From Bacteroidetes bacterium MedPE-SWsnd-G1 (GTDB taxonomy: Bacteria; Bacteroidota; Bacteroidia; Flavobacteriales; Flavobacteriaceae), in NCBI GenBank assembly GCA_001874265.1, contig MPDD01000005.1:1-64000 (forward strand): a DNA stretch of 64,000 bases, read 5' to 3'. Of this stretch, positions 36,214 to 45,172 are shown one piece after another. Position numbers and translations under genes: made by a program. The stretch's first letter is position 1, and each line of letters opens with the position of its first letter. The notes under the pieces are model-generated. The model had not been told where the DNA came from. It ran no database searches and worked only from the letters and a program-made list of their open reading frames with translations.

Positions 36214-36558
36214 CTAATTTTCAAGGTCTAATTCTTCGGATGGATCCCAAAAAATCTTATCGAAATCTTGGATTTGATTTTCGATTACAACCACGCCTTC
36301 ATTTTCTAAAAGTTGCTGCATTAAATTAGTGCCATCAAAGTGGTTTTTACCTGTCAATAGACCCACTCTGTTCACCACTCTATGAGCAGGAACGGTTTCA
36401 TCATTATGAGAAGCATTCATAGCCCAACCAACCATTCTTGCCGAACGAGCAGCACCCAAAAATTTGGCAATAGCACCATAACTAGTAACCCTTCCGAACG
36501 GGATTAAACGTGCCACTGCAAAGGCCTTTTCAAAAAAGTTTTCGTTTGTTTTTTTCAT
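36214..36558 (-). CDS. Alkyltransferase-like protein (MGMT DNA-binding domain)
   Basis: 114 residues, covering only the C-terminal DNA-binding half of O6-alkylguanine transferase. The helix-turn-helix region is GRVTSYGAIAKFLGAARSAR, and the active-site motif that normally reads PCHR here reads PAHRVVN, so the acceptor Cys is Ala. That defines the ATL group, which flags alkylated bases for nucleotide excision repair rather than fixing them directly. It follows trmB by 81 nt. Confidence 0.92.
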   Translation of the reverse strand: MKKTNENFFEKAFAVARLIPFGRVTSYGAIAKFLGAARSARMVGWAMNASHNDETVPAHRVVNRVGLLTGKNHFDGTNLMQQLLENEGVVVIENQIQDFDKIFWDPSEELDLEN

Positions 36559-36639
36559 AAACTAAAAGTACTAAAATCAATGATAAGAATTCTCGAATTC
36601 AACGAAATGAAAAAAGAAAGCTATTCTAAAGATTAGCGA

Positions 36640-37314
36640 CTAGTAATTCAATCTAAATTTAATGTAAGTAATAGCCTTTCCTGTTTCTAAATACTGGCTT
36701 TCATAATAAGTTTGCGTATTAACAACCTCTTTTGGCGCATGCTGAATATTCTTATAAACATCATGGTGGGCATACAATACTTCATGACCTTCGCCATGTA
36801 AAATACCCAACGTATAACCATGCATAAATTCACTGTCCGTTTTTAAATGAGCCACACCATCTGGTTTTAAAATTGTATCATACATTTTTAAAAACTGTTG
36901 ATTGGTCATTCTATGCTTAGTACGTGTGTATTTAATTTGAGGATCTGGAAACGTAATCCAAATTTCATCCACTTCATTTTCGGCAAAACACTTATCAATC
37001 AATTCTATCTGAGTTCTTAAGAAGCCAACATTTTTCATGTCGCTTTCTAAAGCTGTTTTGGCTCCACGCCAAAAACGAGCACCTTTAATATCTACACCGA
37101 TAAAATTTTTATTGGGATGTTGTTCTGCTAAGGCCAGTGAATATTCACCCTTTCCACAACCTAATTCTAAAATAATTGGGTTGTCATTTTTGAAAAAGGT
37201 ATTCCACTTTCCTTTCAGCGAAAAATTAGTCAATACTTCTTCACGAGAAGGTTGTACAACATTTGCGAAAGTTTCATTCTCGCGAAAACGCTTCAATTTG
37301 TTTTTACTTCCCAC
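36640..37314 (-). CDS. trmB: tRNA (guanine-N7-)-methyltransferase
   Basis: Methylates G46 in the tRNA variable loop. 224 residues, SAM-binding LELGCGKGEYSLAL, then GVDIKGARFWRGAKTA and the TrmB signature TFPDPQIKYTRTKHRM. The start is GTG at 37314: an in-frame TAG lies 9 nt upstream and the product begins with the usual GSKNKLKRF. It is followed by the ATL gene. Confidence 0.95.
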   Translation of the reverse strand: MGSKNKLKRFRENETFANVVQPSREEVLTNFSLKGKWNTFFKNDNPIILELGCGKGEYSLALAEQHPNKNFIGVDIKGARFWRGAKTALESDMKNVGFLRTQIELIDKCFAENEVDEIWITFPDPQIKYTRTKHRMTNQQFLKMYDTILKPDGVAHLKTDSEFMHGYTLGILHGEGHEVLYAHHDVYKNIQHAPKEVVNTQTYYESQYLETGKAITYIKFRLNY

Positions 37315-37352
37315 GGGAGACTATTTAAAATAAGTATAAAGGGAGTGAAGAA

Positions 37353-37550
37353 CTACTCAGTTCCTTCGTCTTTGAATTTCTTCAATTGACGCATCCAATA
37401 AACGAAAGCATAGCATGTAATTAACACAAGAATCCAGCTAAACGAATTTTGCAACCACCAGTTATCCATAAATCTAATTCCGTCTAATGGCTTAAATGCT
37501 ACATTGGTAAAAAAATCGCCTATCGCTCTAAAAATATTGTTTGCAATCAT
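37353..37550 (-). CDS. Small membrane protein, DUF6341-like
   Basis: 65 residues with one hydrophobic segment (SFSWILVLITCYAFVYWM) and a charged C-terminus (RQLKKFKDEG). The N-terminal amphipathic IFRAIGDFFTNVAF suggests membrane contact. I recall such a protein next to upp in flavobacteria under the name DUF6341; recognition by memory only. It is divergent from the DUF6427-like gene, sharing a 40-bp promoter region. Function unknown. Confidence 0.8.
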   Translation of the reverse strand: MIANNIFRAIGDFFTNVAFKPLDGIRFMDNWWLQNSFSWILVLITCYAFVYWMRQLKKFKDEGTE

Positions 37551-37562
37551 TGTTAAATATAT

Positions 37563-37570
37563 TTACTTTG
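37563..37570 (+). promoter_or_regulatory. Candidate -7 box of the DUF6427-like gene
   Basis: TTACTTTG differs from TAnnTTTG at one position, 20 nt before the ATG at 37591. It directly abuts the minus-strand box at 37571-37578. Confidence 0.35.
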
Positions 37571-37578
37571 CAAATGTA
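37571..37578 (-). promoter_or_regulatory. Predicted -7 box of the DUF6341-like gene
   Basis: The minus strand reads TACATTTG, a full TAnnTTTG match, 20 nt before the start at 37550. It sits back to back with the plus-strand box at 37563-37570. Confidence 0.5.
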
Positions 37579-37590
37579 TAAAAACTCAGA

Positions 37591-38514
37591 ATGATTGCCA
37601 ATTTTTTTAAGAAAACTAAACCTATTCATGCTATATTTATAGGGGGTATTTTCGTCTTTTTTTATTTGCTATCGATTTTTTTAATAGAAAAACCTGAATT
37701 TTCATTTTTAACTGTGTTGTTAAAATTTGGATTTTCCATTGTTTTTTTAATTCTCTTTTTCCTGATTCGATTCATCAATCGAAAAAATAATCTGTCTGGT
37801 CAAGACTCTTATGTATTATTATCGCTAGCATTCTTATTTGGAATGTTCCCAAAAACAATGCAATTGAATGACGTTTTTATTTCTCATTTTTTATTGCTCT
37901 TTGCATTTAGAAGAACCTATAGTATTCAATCTTTAAAAAGTGTAAAACTGAAGGTTTTTGATAGCGGTTTTTGGATTGGTATTGCGGCATTGTTTTATGA
38001 ATGGAGTTCTTTATTTCTTATTCTTACAATTATTGCTGTAATCGTTTATAAAAAACAAGAAATTAGAAATAGCATTATAGTATTAATTGGGTTTATAACT
38101 CCTTGGTTCTTGTTTTACACCTATTGTTTGGTGTCGGAAAAAATGGAGTTATTTTCAAATCAACTTTTAATTGAATACAGTTTTACCTTTGACAATTACA
38201 GTTCCTTAAATGTACTTGTGCCTCTGTTATCTATGAGTGCTTATGGTCTTATTGCAATGGGGCTAACAAGACTAAAAATCAATTCACTTACAAATGATAT
38301 AAGGCCATCTTTGAACCTTTTATATGGCCATATTATTATTGCAGTAACAGTATTGCTATTTGCTCCAAATAAAACCGGTTCCGAATTTATTTTTGCCTTT
38401 TTACCGCTTGCTGTTTTCTCTGCTAATTTATTGCAACTAGTAACACATCAAAAAGTTAGAGAAGTTTTCGTTTACTTATTAGTCTTGGTGAGTTTAAGCG
38501 CCTATATATTATAA
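37591..38514 (+). CDS. Polytopic membrane protein, DUF6427-like
   Basis: 307 residues with about eight to nine membrane segments (e.g. AIFIGGIFVFFYLLSIFL, FGFSIVFLILFFLI, IIAVTVLLFA). No transport or enzyme motif found. Weak resemblance to flavobacterial DUF6427 proteins is from memory. The neighbour pattern (DUF6341-like, upp) recurs in the group. The last 6 bp overlap upp on the other strand. Confidence 0.8.
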   Translation: MIANFFKKTKPIHAIFIGGIFVFFYLLSIFLIEKPEFSFLTVLLKFGFSIVFLILFFLIRFINRKNNLSGQDSYVLLSLAFLFGMFPKTMQLNDVFISHFLLLFAFRRTYSIQSLKSVKLKVFDSGFWIGIAALFYEWSSLFLILTIIAVIVYKKQEIRNSIIVLIGFITPWFLFYTYCLVSEKMELFSNQLLIEYSFTFDNYSSLNVLVPLLSMSAYGLIAMGLTRLKINSLTNDIRPSLNLLYGHIIIAVTVLLFAPNKTGSEFIFAFLPLAVFSANLLQLVTHQKVREVFVYLLVLVSLSAYIL

Positions 38515-39165
38515 TTTAGAGCCATAGGCTAAATCGCCAGCGTCTCCTAAACCAGGCAGAATATATCCTTTATCGTTTAATTTATTATCAACCGTTGCAA
38601 TCCATAAGTGGGTGTTTTCCGGAAAATGCTTTTTGATATAAGCTATTCCTTCCGTTGAACCAATTACTGCCATAATATGCGTTTGTTTAGGAACTCCATT
38701 TTTCAACATCGCCTTATACGTTTCTACTAAAGATCTTCCGGTAGCCAACATTGGGTCTGCTAGAATAAGCGTTTTCCCATCAAAACTTGGAGATGCTAAA
38801 TACTCAACTTCTATTGTAAAATTGGTTTCAAAAGTATGTTTTCTATAGGCAGAGACAAACGCATTTTCTACATCATCAAAATAGTTTAACAAGCCATTGT
38901 GCAAAGGCAATCCTGCTCTTAAAATAGAACACAACACCAACTCTTCAGTAATTAATTCAATTGGTTTTATACCAAGGGGAGTTGTAATTTCTTGACTAGA
39001 ATAATTGAGTACTTGACTCATCTCATATCCTAAAATTTCGCCAATACGTTCAATATTTCTACGAAACCTTAAACTGTCTTTTTGCAAATTTTCGTCTCTA
39101 ATTTCTGAAATGAACTTGTTTAAAATTGATTTTTTAACAGAGAAATCATGAATGGTCATAAGCAT
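38509..39165 (-). CDS. upp: Uracil phosphoribosyltransferase
   Basis: Salvages uracil to UMP using PRPP. 218 residues from the ATG at 39165; the track's start at 39174 is a GTG that overlaps a promoter box. Signature LADPMLATGRSLVETYKAM is the PRPP loop; SILRAGLPLHNGLL and AYRKH also fit. A shorter start at 39159 (MTIHDF) is possible and would give a 5' leader of about 10 nt. It is convergent with the DUF6427-like gene. Confidence 0.94.
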   Translation of the reverse strand: MLMTIHDFSVKKSILNKFISEIRDENLQKDSLRFRRNIERIGEILGYEMSQVLNYSSQEITTPLGIKPIELITEELVLCSILRAGLPLHNGLLNYFDDVENAFVSAYRKHTFETNFTIEVEYLASPSFDGKTLILADPMLATGRSLVETYKAMLKNGVPKQTHIMAVIGSTEGIAYIKKHFPENTHLWIATVDNKLNDKGYILPGLGDAGDLAYGSKL

Positions 39166-39173
39166 TGTTTTCA

Positions 39174-39181
39174 CAAAGATA
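39174..39181 (-). promoter_or_regulatory. Predicted -7 box of upp
   Basis: The minus strand reads TATCTTTG, matching TAnnTTTG, 8 nt before the ATG at 39165. That would leave almost no 5' leader unless translation starts at 39159. Confidence 0.5.
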
Positions 39182-39215
39182 ATTTTTATTCGATATGTTT
39201 AACAGCATTATTTAT

Positions 39216-39223
39216 CATCTTTG
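39216..39223 (+). promoter_or_regulatory. Candidate -7 box of the DMT gene
   Basis: CATCTTTG is one mismatch from TAnnTTTG, 18 nt before the ATG at 39242. It overlaps the TTG used in the ORF track, which supports the later ATG. Confidence 0.4.
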
Positions 39224-39241
39224 CAAACTAATAACTACGAG

Positions 39242-40135
39242 ATGAAAGGTAGAATTTTAGCGTTTCTTGCCGCATTAGGAGCTACTTTAATTTATGGTGC
39301 CAATTATAGTATTGCCAAAGATGTGATGCCTTTGTATGTTAAACCTTATGGTTTTATAATACTTCGTGTTGTAGGTGCGTGCCTCTTATTTTGGATCCTA
39401 GGTTTATTTGTGAAAAAGGAAAAGATTGATAAAAAAGATTTTATCCCTATTTTCTTTGCAGGTCTTTTTGGAGCGGCCTTAAACATGCTATTCTTTTTTA
39501 AAGGTCTTAGTTTAACTACCCCTATTAACGCTTCTGTTATTATGATAGTTGGTCCAATTCTCGTTTTTATTTTGTCTATTTTATTTCTGAAGGAGAAGTT
39601 GGTTCCGCATAGAATATTAGGAGTACTAATTGGATTTATTGGTGCAGCAATTTTAGTTATTTATGGAAAATCTGAAGCAGAAAACGCCCCTAATATTGTT
39701 TTAGGAAATCTATACATCTTTATCAATGCATCTAGTTATGCAGTTTATTTAATCATTATTAAAAAACTCCTCGAAAAATATCATCCATTTACGCTGATTA
39801 AATGGGTTTATTTGTTTGGACTTTTTGTTGTTGTTCCCTTTGGATTTTCAGAATTTCAAGAAATTGAATGGGGGCTTTTACCTGAATCGATTATTTACAA
39901 AATTCTATTTGTAGTTGTATTCACCACATTTTTCGCTTATTTATTTAATATTATTGCCCTAACCAAATTAAAAACTACAACCGTTGCTGCCTTTATTTAT
40001 CTACAACCTGTTGTTACAAGTATTTTCGCACTAATTTTAGGAAGTGATGAATTAAGCACTACAAAAGTAACGGCTAGTCTCATAATTTTCTTAGGCGTAT
40101 ATCTTGTAAGTAAACGCCCAAAGCAAACCGCCTAG
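39242..40135 (+). CDS. EamA/DMT-family transporter
   Basis: 297 residues with ten predicted membrane helices in two EamA repeats (GATLIYGANYSIAKD in the first; NASSYAVYLIIIKKLL in the second). Likely a metabolite exporter or permease; substrate unknown. The start is ATG 39242 (MKGRILAFLAALGATL); the track's upstream TTG falls in the promoter box. Confidence 0.92.
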   Translation: MKGRILAFLAALGATLIYGANYSIAKDVMPLYVKPYGFIILRVVGACLLFWILGLFVKKEKIDKKDFIPIFFAGLFGAALNMLFFFKGLSLTTPINASVIMIVGPILVFILSILFLKEKLVPHRILGVLIGFIGAAILVIYGKSEAENAPNIVLGNLYIFINASSYAVYLIIIKKLLEKYHPFTLIKWVYLFGLFVVVPFGFSEFQEIEWGLLPESIIYKILFVVVFTTFFAYLFNIIALTKLKTTTVAAFIYLQPVVTSIFALILGSDELSTTKVTASLIIFLGVYLVSKRPKQTA

Positions 40136-40149
40136 AACACAATTTTGTG

Positions 40150-40157
40150 TACCTTTG
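40150..40157 (+). promoter_or_regulatory. Predicted -7 box of the yicC operon
   Basis: TACCTTTG, a full TAnnTTTG match, 21 nt before the yicC ATG at 40179. It excludes the upstream start in the ORF track. Confidence 0.55.
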
Positions 40158-40178
40158 CATAATTTTATTTTCGAGTAT

Positions 40179-41036
40179 ATGTTACAATCAATGACGGGTT
40201 ATGGTAAGACTGAATTACAATTACCAACAAAGAAAATTACAATTGAAATTAAATCTTTAAATAGTAAAAATTTAGATTTAAATGTAAGAACGCCCTCTTA
40301 TTACAAAGAGAAGGAAATGAAAGTGCGTAAAACCATTGCCTCAATATTAGTGAGAGGTAAGGTAGATTTTTCAATTTTTGTAGAAAGCATTGGTGAGAGT
40401 TCTTCTTCTCAAATTAACAAAGAAACAGTTGTTTCTTATATGAACCAATTAAAAGAGATTTCTCCTGCTTCAGAACTAGAGTTGCTTGAAATGGCCATTC
40501 GTTTACCAGAAACCATACAAAGTAAAAGAGAGTCTTTAGACGATAATGAATGGAAAGAGATTGAAAAAGGAATCAATATAGCGCTAAAAAACATAGCAAC
40601 ATACAGAAAAGATGAAGGCGAAGTTTTAAAACAAGACTTTTTAAAAAGAATCACTGTTTTACAAAATCTATTGGATCAGGTAATTACCATTGATCCGCAA
40701 AGAATAGAAAATGTAAAGGAAAGATTGAATAAAGCTATTTCAGAAATTGAGGTAAAAGTAGATGAAAACAGATTTGAGCAAGAGTTGATATATTATCTAG
40801 AAAAATTCGATATCACTGAAGAAAAAGTTCGATTAAAAAATCACTTAGATTATTTTCTTACTGAACTAAATTCAGAAACTTCAAATGGAAAAAAACTTGG
40901 TTTTATAACGCAAGAAATTGGTAGAGAAATAAATACCATAGGTTCAAAAGCCAATTTTGCCGATATGCAAAAGCTGGTAGTTCAGATGAAAGACGAATTA
41001 GAAAAAATCAAAGAACAAAATTTAAATGTGCTTTAA
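40179..41036 (+). CDS. yicC: YicC/YloC-family endoribonuclease
   Basis: 285 residues starting MLQSMTGYGKTEL, the conserved YicC N-terminus; the C-terminal half contains EKVRLKNHLDYF and LGFITQEIGREINTIGSKAN. In other bacteria YicC-like proteins are RNases that cut small RNAs or stable mRNA. The TAATG junction with gmk shows a 1-nt overlap, so translation is coupled. Confidence 0.94.
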   Translation: MLQSMTGYGKTELQLPTKKITIEIKSLNSKNLDLNVRTPSYYKEKEMKVRKTIASILVRGKVDFSIFVESIGESSSSQINKETVVSYMNQLKEISPASELELLEMAIRLPETIQSKRESLDDNEWKEIEKGINIALKNIATYRKDEGEVLKQDFLKRITVLQNLLDQVITIDPQRIENVKERLNKAISEIEVKVDENRFEQELIYYLEKFDITEEKVRLKNHLDYFLTELNSETSNGKKLGFITQEIGREINTIGSKANFADMQKLVVQMKDELEKIKEQNLNVL

Positions 41037-41608
41037 TGAGTAAAGGTAAATTAATTGTTTTTTCGGCACCATCAGGATCTGGTAAAACTACCATCGTACG
41101 TCATTTACTAAAGCAGACTGAGTTAAACCTTGAGTTTTCAATTTCTGCAACTTCCAGAGATAAACGTGGCACTGAAGAAGAAGGTAAAGATTATTATTTT
41201 TTATCTGCGTCAGAATTTAAAAACAAAATAAAAAACGAAGAATTCTTAGAGTGGGAAGAAGTGTATCGTGATAATTTTTATGGTACTTTAAAAACAGAAG
41301 TTGAACGCATTTGGGCACTGGGTAAACATGTTATTTTTGATATTGACGTCTCTGGTGGATTAAGAATCAAGCGTAAGTTTCCAGATCAAACGTTGGCGAT
41401 TTTTGTAAAACCTCCAAGTATAGACGAATTAAAAATCCGTTTAAAAAAGAGGCAAACTGAAAGTGATGATAAAATAAATATGCGTGTTGCAAAGGCTTCG
41501 GCAGAATTAGCCACCGCGCCACTTTTTGATGAAATTGTGATAAATGACAATTTAGACGATGCTAAAAAAACAGCATTTAACTTGATATCAGATTTTACTA
41601 AAAAATAG
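41036..41608 (+). CDS. gmk: Guanylate kinase
   Basis: GMP to GDP. 190 residues. P-loop SAPSGSGKTTIVRHL, ISATSRDKRGTEEEGKDYYF, and EWEEVYRDNFYGT are the GMP-binding blocks. yicC, gmk and nadD are tightly packed (1-nt overlap and 3-nt gap), probably one operon. Confidence 0.97.
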   Translation: MSKGKLIVFSAPSGSGKTTIVRHLLKQTELNLEFSISATSRDKRGTEEEGKDYYFLSASEFKNKIKNEEFLEWEEVYRDNFYGTLKTEVERIWALGKHVIFDIDVSGGLRIKRKFPDQTLAIFVKPPSIDELKIRLKKRQTESDDKINMRVAKASAELATAPLFDEIVINDNLDDAKKTAFNLISDFTKK

Positions 41609-41611
41609 AAT

Positions 41612-42193
41612 ATGAAAGTTGGTTTGTTTTTTGGGAGCTTCAATCCGATTCATATTGGTCATTTAATCATTGCAAATCATTTTGTAGAACATTCAGATTT
41701 AGATCAGGTCTGGTTTGTTGTTACACCTCACAATCCACATAAAAAAAAGAGTTCGCTTTTAGCAGATATCCATAGATTGTCAATGGTGAAAATTGCTGTT
41801 GAAGATTATCCCAATTTAAAGGCTTCAAATATAGAATTTGGGCTTCCCCAACCTAATTACACGGTAAATACGCTTGCGCATTTAACCGAAAAATATCCAA
41901 CGCATCAATTCTCAATGATTATGGGAGAAGACAATCTTAACGGTCTTCATAAATGGAAAAATTACGAAATTTTATTGGAAAACTATTCAATTTTGATTTA
42001 TCCAAGAGTTTCTAAAAAACTTGTGGCTTCAGAACTAATATCTCATCCTAATATTCAAAAAATTGAAGCCCCAATAATCGAGATTTCGGCTACGCTTATT
42101 AGAAACTCAATTAAATGCAATAAAAACTTTAAGCCTTTAGTACCTGCTGTCGTATGGAACTTTATTGATCAAATGAATTTCTATAAAAATTAG
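41612..42193 (+). CDS. nadD: Nicotinate-nucleotide adenylyltransferase
   Basis: Makes nicotinate adenine dinucleotide for NAD synthesis. 193 residues. The HxGH motif is in GLFFGSFNPIHIGHLI and the C-terminal ISATLIR block is the SSTxxR-type signature. It follows gmk by 3 nt. Confidence 0.95.
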   Translation: MKVGLFFGSFNPIHIGHLIIANHFVEHSDLDQVWFVVTPHNPHKKKSSLLADIHRLSMVKIAVEDYPNLKASNIEFGLPQPNYTVNTLAHLTEKYPTHQFSMIMGEDNLNGLHKWKNYEILLENYSILIYPRVSKKLVASELISHPNIQKIEAPIIEISATLIRNSIKCNKNFKPLVPAVVWNFIDQMNFYKN

Positions 42194-42244
42194 AGGAAAA
42201 ATTACTGTACTTTTAAATGAAATTATTCTAAGCAATTTCCGTTG

Positions 42245-42252
42245 TATATTTG
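42245..42252 (+). promoter_or_regulatory. Predicted -7 box of the M23 peptidase operon
   Basis: TATATTTG matches TAnnTTTG, 15 nt before the ATG at 42268. Confidence 0.55.
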
Positions 42253-42267
42253 CTTTTAAGAGGATTT

Positions 42268-43137
42268 ATGACAGAACAAACGCAAAATAAAAAGAATCTA
42301 AAACAAAAACTGACTCACAAATACCGTATGGTATTGATTAACGAAGATACTTTTGAAGAAAAGCTGTCTTTTAAAATGAGTCGGTTAAACGTATTTATTG
42401 CAATTGGCATTGTCTCTATTATATTAATTAGTTTTACAGCGGCTTTAATCTCTTTTACTTCTCTAAAGGAATATATTCCGGGCTATTCATCTCTTAAACT
42501 AAAAAAACAAACAAATGAATTAATTTTAAAAATTGATTCTCTAGAAACTATTCTGGAAGTGAATAACCGATACATTAGTAATTTTCAGAATGTATTAATG
42601 GATGATGTTACCGCTTTTAATTTTGATAAAGATTCGGTGTTTGAAACATTGCAATTCAATCAAGACTCATTGCAAATAGATAATTCCGAATTAGACTCTC
42701 TTTTCCGACTAGAAGTTGAAAGTGAAGACAAATACAGTTTTTTTAATGAGGCCCAAAAAGATGTAGGAATTGTATTTTTTGCTCCCGTAACAGGAAAAAT
42801 CACCCAAACTTACGACGTAAACCTTCGCCATTTTGCTGTTGATGTTGTTGTTAAAACTGGAACCCCTGTTAAGGCCGTTGCAGATGGTACAGTTGTTTTT
42901 GCAGAATGGACAGCAGCCACTGGGCATGTAATCGTATTACAGCATACTAAAAAATATATCTCTATATACAAACACAATGGCGAATTGCATAAGCAACAAG
43001 GAGATTTAGTAAAGTCTGGTGAAGTTATTGCAAGTTCAGGATCTACTGGTGAACTAACTACGGGACCTCATTTACATTTTGAATTATGGAGTGACGGTTA
43101 TCCAGTAAATCCAACTAATTTTATTGATTTCGAATAA
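42268..43137 (+). CDS. M23-family metallopeptidase, membrane anchored
   Basis: 289 residues from ATG 42268 (MTEQTQNKKN); the track's TTG at 42250 lies in the promoter. A short cytoplasmic N-terminus, one helix near 35-60 (FIAIGIVSIILISFTAALI), a linker, and a C-terminal LytM domain with HFAVD and PHLHFE supplying the zinc ligands. All metal-binding residues seem intact, so it may cut peptidoglycan cross-links in the periplasm. The next gene starts directly at its stop. Confidence 0.93.
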   Translation: MTEQTQNKKNLKQKLTHKYRMVLINEDTFEEKLSFKMSRLNVFIAIGIVSIILISFTAALISFTSLKEYIPGYSSLKLKKQTNELILKIDSLETILEVNNRYISNFQNVLMDDVTAFNFDKDSVFETLQFNQDSLQIDNSELDSLFRLEVESEDKYSFFNEAQKDVGIVFFAPVTGKITQTYDVNLRHFAVDVVVKTGTPVKAVADGTVVFAEWTAATGHVIVLQHTKKYISIYKHNGELHKQQGDLVKSGEVIASSGSTGELTTGPHLHFELWSDGYPVNPTNFIDFE

Positions 43138-44628
43138 ATGAATATAAAATCAATTCTAGCGATTCCGTTTGCAAAAAGCGTAGTAAAACGTATTTATAAA
43201 TGGGCATATAACCCTGTTAAAACACAGGATAAAGTAATGGAAAAACTGCTTTCCAAAGCAAAATTTACCTCATTTGGAAAAGATCATAACTTTTCTAGTA
43301 TAAAAAATTACGGCGATTTTAAAACAAATATCCCTATTAGAGATTACGAAGGTTTAAGACCATATGTAGATCGTGTTGTAGCTGGAGAATCGAATGTTTT
43401 ATGGAAGGGAAAACCGCTATACTTTGCCAAAACTTCAGGAACTACTTCTGGCACAAAATACATTCCACTTACCAAAGCCTCTATGCCCGAACATATTAAG
43501 GGCGCTAGAAATGCCCTATTAATGTACATCAACCGAAAAAAGAAAGCGAATTTTGTCGAAGGTAAAATGATCTTTCTTCAGGGAAGTCCAGAATTAAATG
43601 AAAAAAATGGAGTTAAAGTCGGAAGGCTTTCAGGAATTTCTGCGCATTATGTCCCTGGATATTTACAAAAAAACAGGCTGCCAAGCTGGGAAACAAATTG
43701 TATTGAAGATTGGGAAACAAAAGTTGAGAAAGTAATTGATGAAACCATTAACGAGGATATGCGTTTAATTGGTGGTATTCCATCTTGGGTACAAATGTAT
43801 TTTGAACGAATTGTAGCTAGAACTGGGAAGAAAGTTGGAGACGTTTTTCCAAATTTTGAAGTTTTTGTTTATGGAGGCGTCAACTACGAACCTTATCGAA
43901 AAAAGTTTGAAGAATTAATAGGCCGCAATGTACCATCTGTAGAATTATATCCGGCTTCTGAAGGATTTATTGCCTATCAAGATACCGATGAAATTGGAAT
44001 GCTATTAAATTTAAATGGTGGTATTTTTTATGAATTTATACCAGCCGACGAATTTTATGATGAAAATCCGACTAGACTATCGATTGCCGATGTTAAATTA
44101 GGAGTAAACTATGTTATTATTTTAAATACCAATGCGGGTCTTTGGGGTTATAATATTGGAGATACTATAGAATTTGTGAACCTTAAACCTCATAGGATAT
44201 TGGTTACAGGACGTATAAAACATTTTATATCAGCATTTGGAGAACATGTTATTGGTAAAGAAGTGGAATCTGCAATGCTAGAAGCAACTATCAATTCAAA
44301 CGCAAGTGTTACCGAATATACTTTGGCTCCTAAAATTAAGACTAAAAATGAATTACCTTATCATGAATGGTTTGTGGAATTTGAGGAAATACCAAACGAT
44401 ATTGAGACTTTTAAATTGGACATCGATAACTCGTTACAAAAACAAAACAGCTATTATAAAGATTTAATTGAGGGTAAAATTTTACAACCCTTAAAAATAT
44501 CGATTGTAAAGAGAGGTGGCTTTCATGAATATATGAAGTCTCAAGGAAAGTTAGGGGGGCAAAATAAAATCCCGAGGCTTTCAAACGACAGAAAAATTGC
44601 CGATCGTTTAGAAAATTATATCCTATGA
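43138..44628 (+). CDS. GH3 auxin-responsive-promoter family protein
   Basis: 496 residues. The name comes from plant GH3 acyl-adenylating enzymes that conjugate amino acids to hormones. The ATP motif TSGTTSGTKYIPLT and the GGVNYEPYR and ASEGF regions match. Bacterial members of this group have no settled substrate. The M23 peptidase, MOSC and OYE genes around it look like one operon (zero and ATGA overlaps). Confidence 0.9.
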   Translation: MNIKSILAIPFAKSVVKRIYKWAYNPVKTQDKVMEKLLSKAKFTSFGKDHNFSSIKNYGDFKTNIPIRDYEGLRPYVDRVVAGESNVLWKGKPLYFAKTSGTTSGTKYIPLTKASMPEHIKGARNALLMYINRKKKANFVEGKMIFLQGSPELNEKNGVKVGRLSGISAHYVPGYLQKNRLPSWETNCIEDWETKVEKVIDETINEDMRLIGGIPSWVQMYFERIVARTGKKVGDVFPNFEVFVYGGVNYEPYRKKFEELIGRNVPSVELYPASEGFIAYQDTDEIGMLLNLNGGIFYEFIPADEFYDENPTRLSIADVKLGVNYVIILNTNAGLWGYNIGDTIEFVNLKPHRILVTGRIKHFISAFGEHVIGKEVESAMLEATINSNASVTEYTLAPKIKTKNELPYHEWFVEFEEIPNDIETFKLDIDNSLQKQNSYYKDLIEGKILQPLKISIVKRGGFHEYMKSQGKLGGQNKIPRLSNDRKIADRLENYIL

Positions 44629-45167
44629 AAGTTTTAGCTACAAATATTGGTGAAAGAAAAGTAATCCAATGGAAAAATAAATCTGTTGAAACTGGTATTT
44701 ATAAATACCCAACAAATGCACCAATTTTCTTGGGCGAAGAAGATGTAAAAGATGATGCCGTTGTAGACAGAAAGCACCATGGAGGTTTAGACCAAGCTGT
44801 TTATGGCTATTCAGCCCAGCACTATGCATATTTTAAGGATTTGCACCCCAATCTAGAATGGGAATTCGGAATGTTTGGAGAAAATTTGACTTTTGATGAG
44901 TTAGACGAAGAAACCATTACTGTTGGTAGTACCTATCAATTAGGTGAATGCCTACTTGAAGTAACAAAACCAAGACAACCTTGTTTTAAATTAGGTATTC
45001 GATTTGGAACACAAACCATCGTAAAGCAATTTTGGAATAGCACTAAAAGCGGTATTTATTTTAAGGTTTTAAAAACTGGAATAGTTGAAACTGGAGACAT
45101 CCTTATTCCTGAGAATATCAAAAAAGACACGCAAACCATTGCGGAAGTATACAACACAAAAAAGTAA
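44625..45167 (+). CDS. MOSC domain protein
   Basis: 180 residues. The MOSC domain is linked to molybdenum-cofactor sulfur transfer and small-molecule detoxification (YiiM type). KHHGGLDQAVYGY is the family block, and PRQPCFKLG holds a conserved Cys. The start overlaps the GH3 stop by 4 nt (ATGA). The precise reaction is unknown. Confidence 0.92.
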   Translation: MKVLATNIGERKVIQWKNKSVETGIYKYPTNAPIFLGEEDVKDDAVVDRKHHGGLDQAVYGYSAQHYAYFKDLHPNLEWEFGMFGENLTFDELDEETITVGSTYQLGECLLEVTKPRQPCFKLGIRFGTQTIVKQFWNSTKSGIYFKVLKTGIVETGDILIPENIKKDTQTIAEVYNTKK

Positions 45168-45172
45168 CTATC

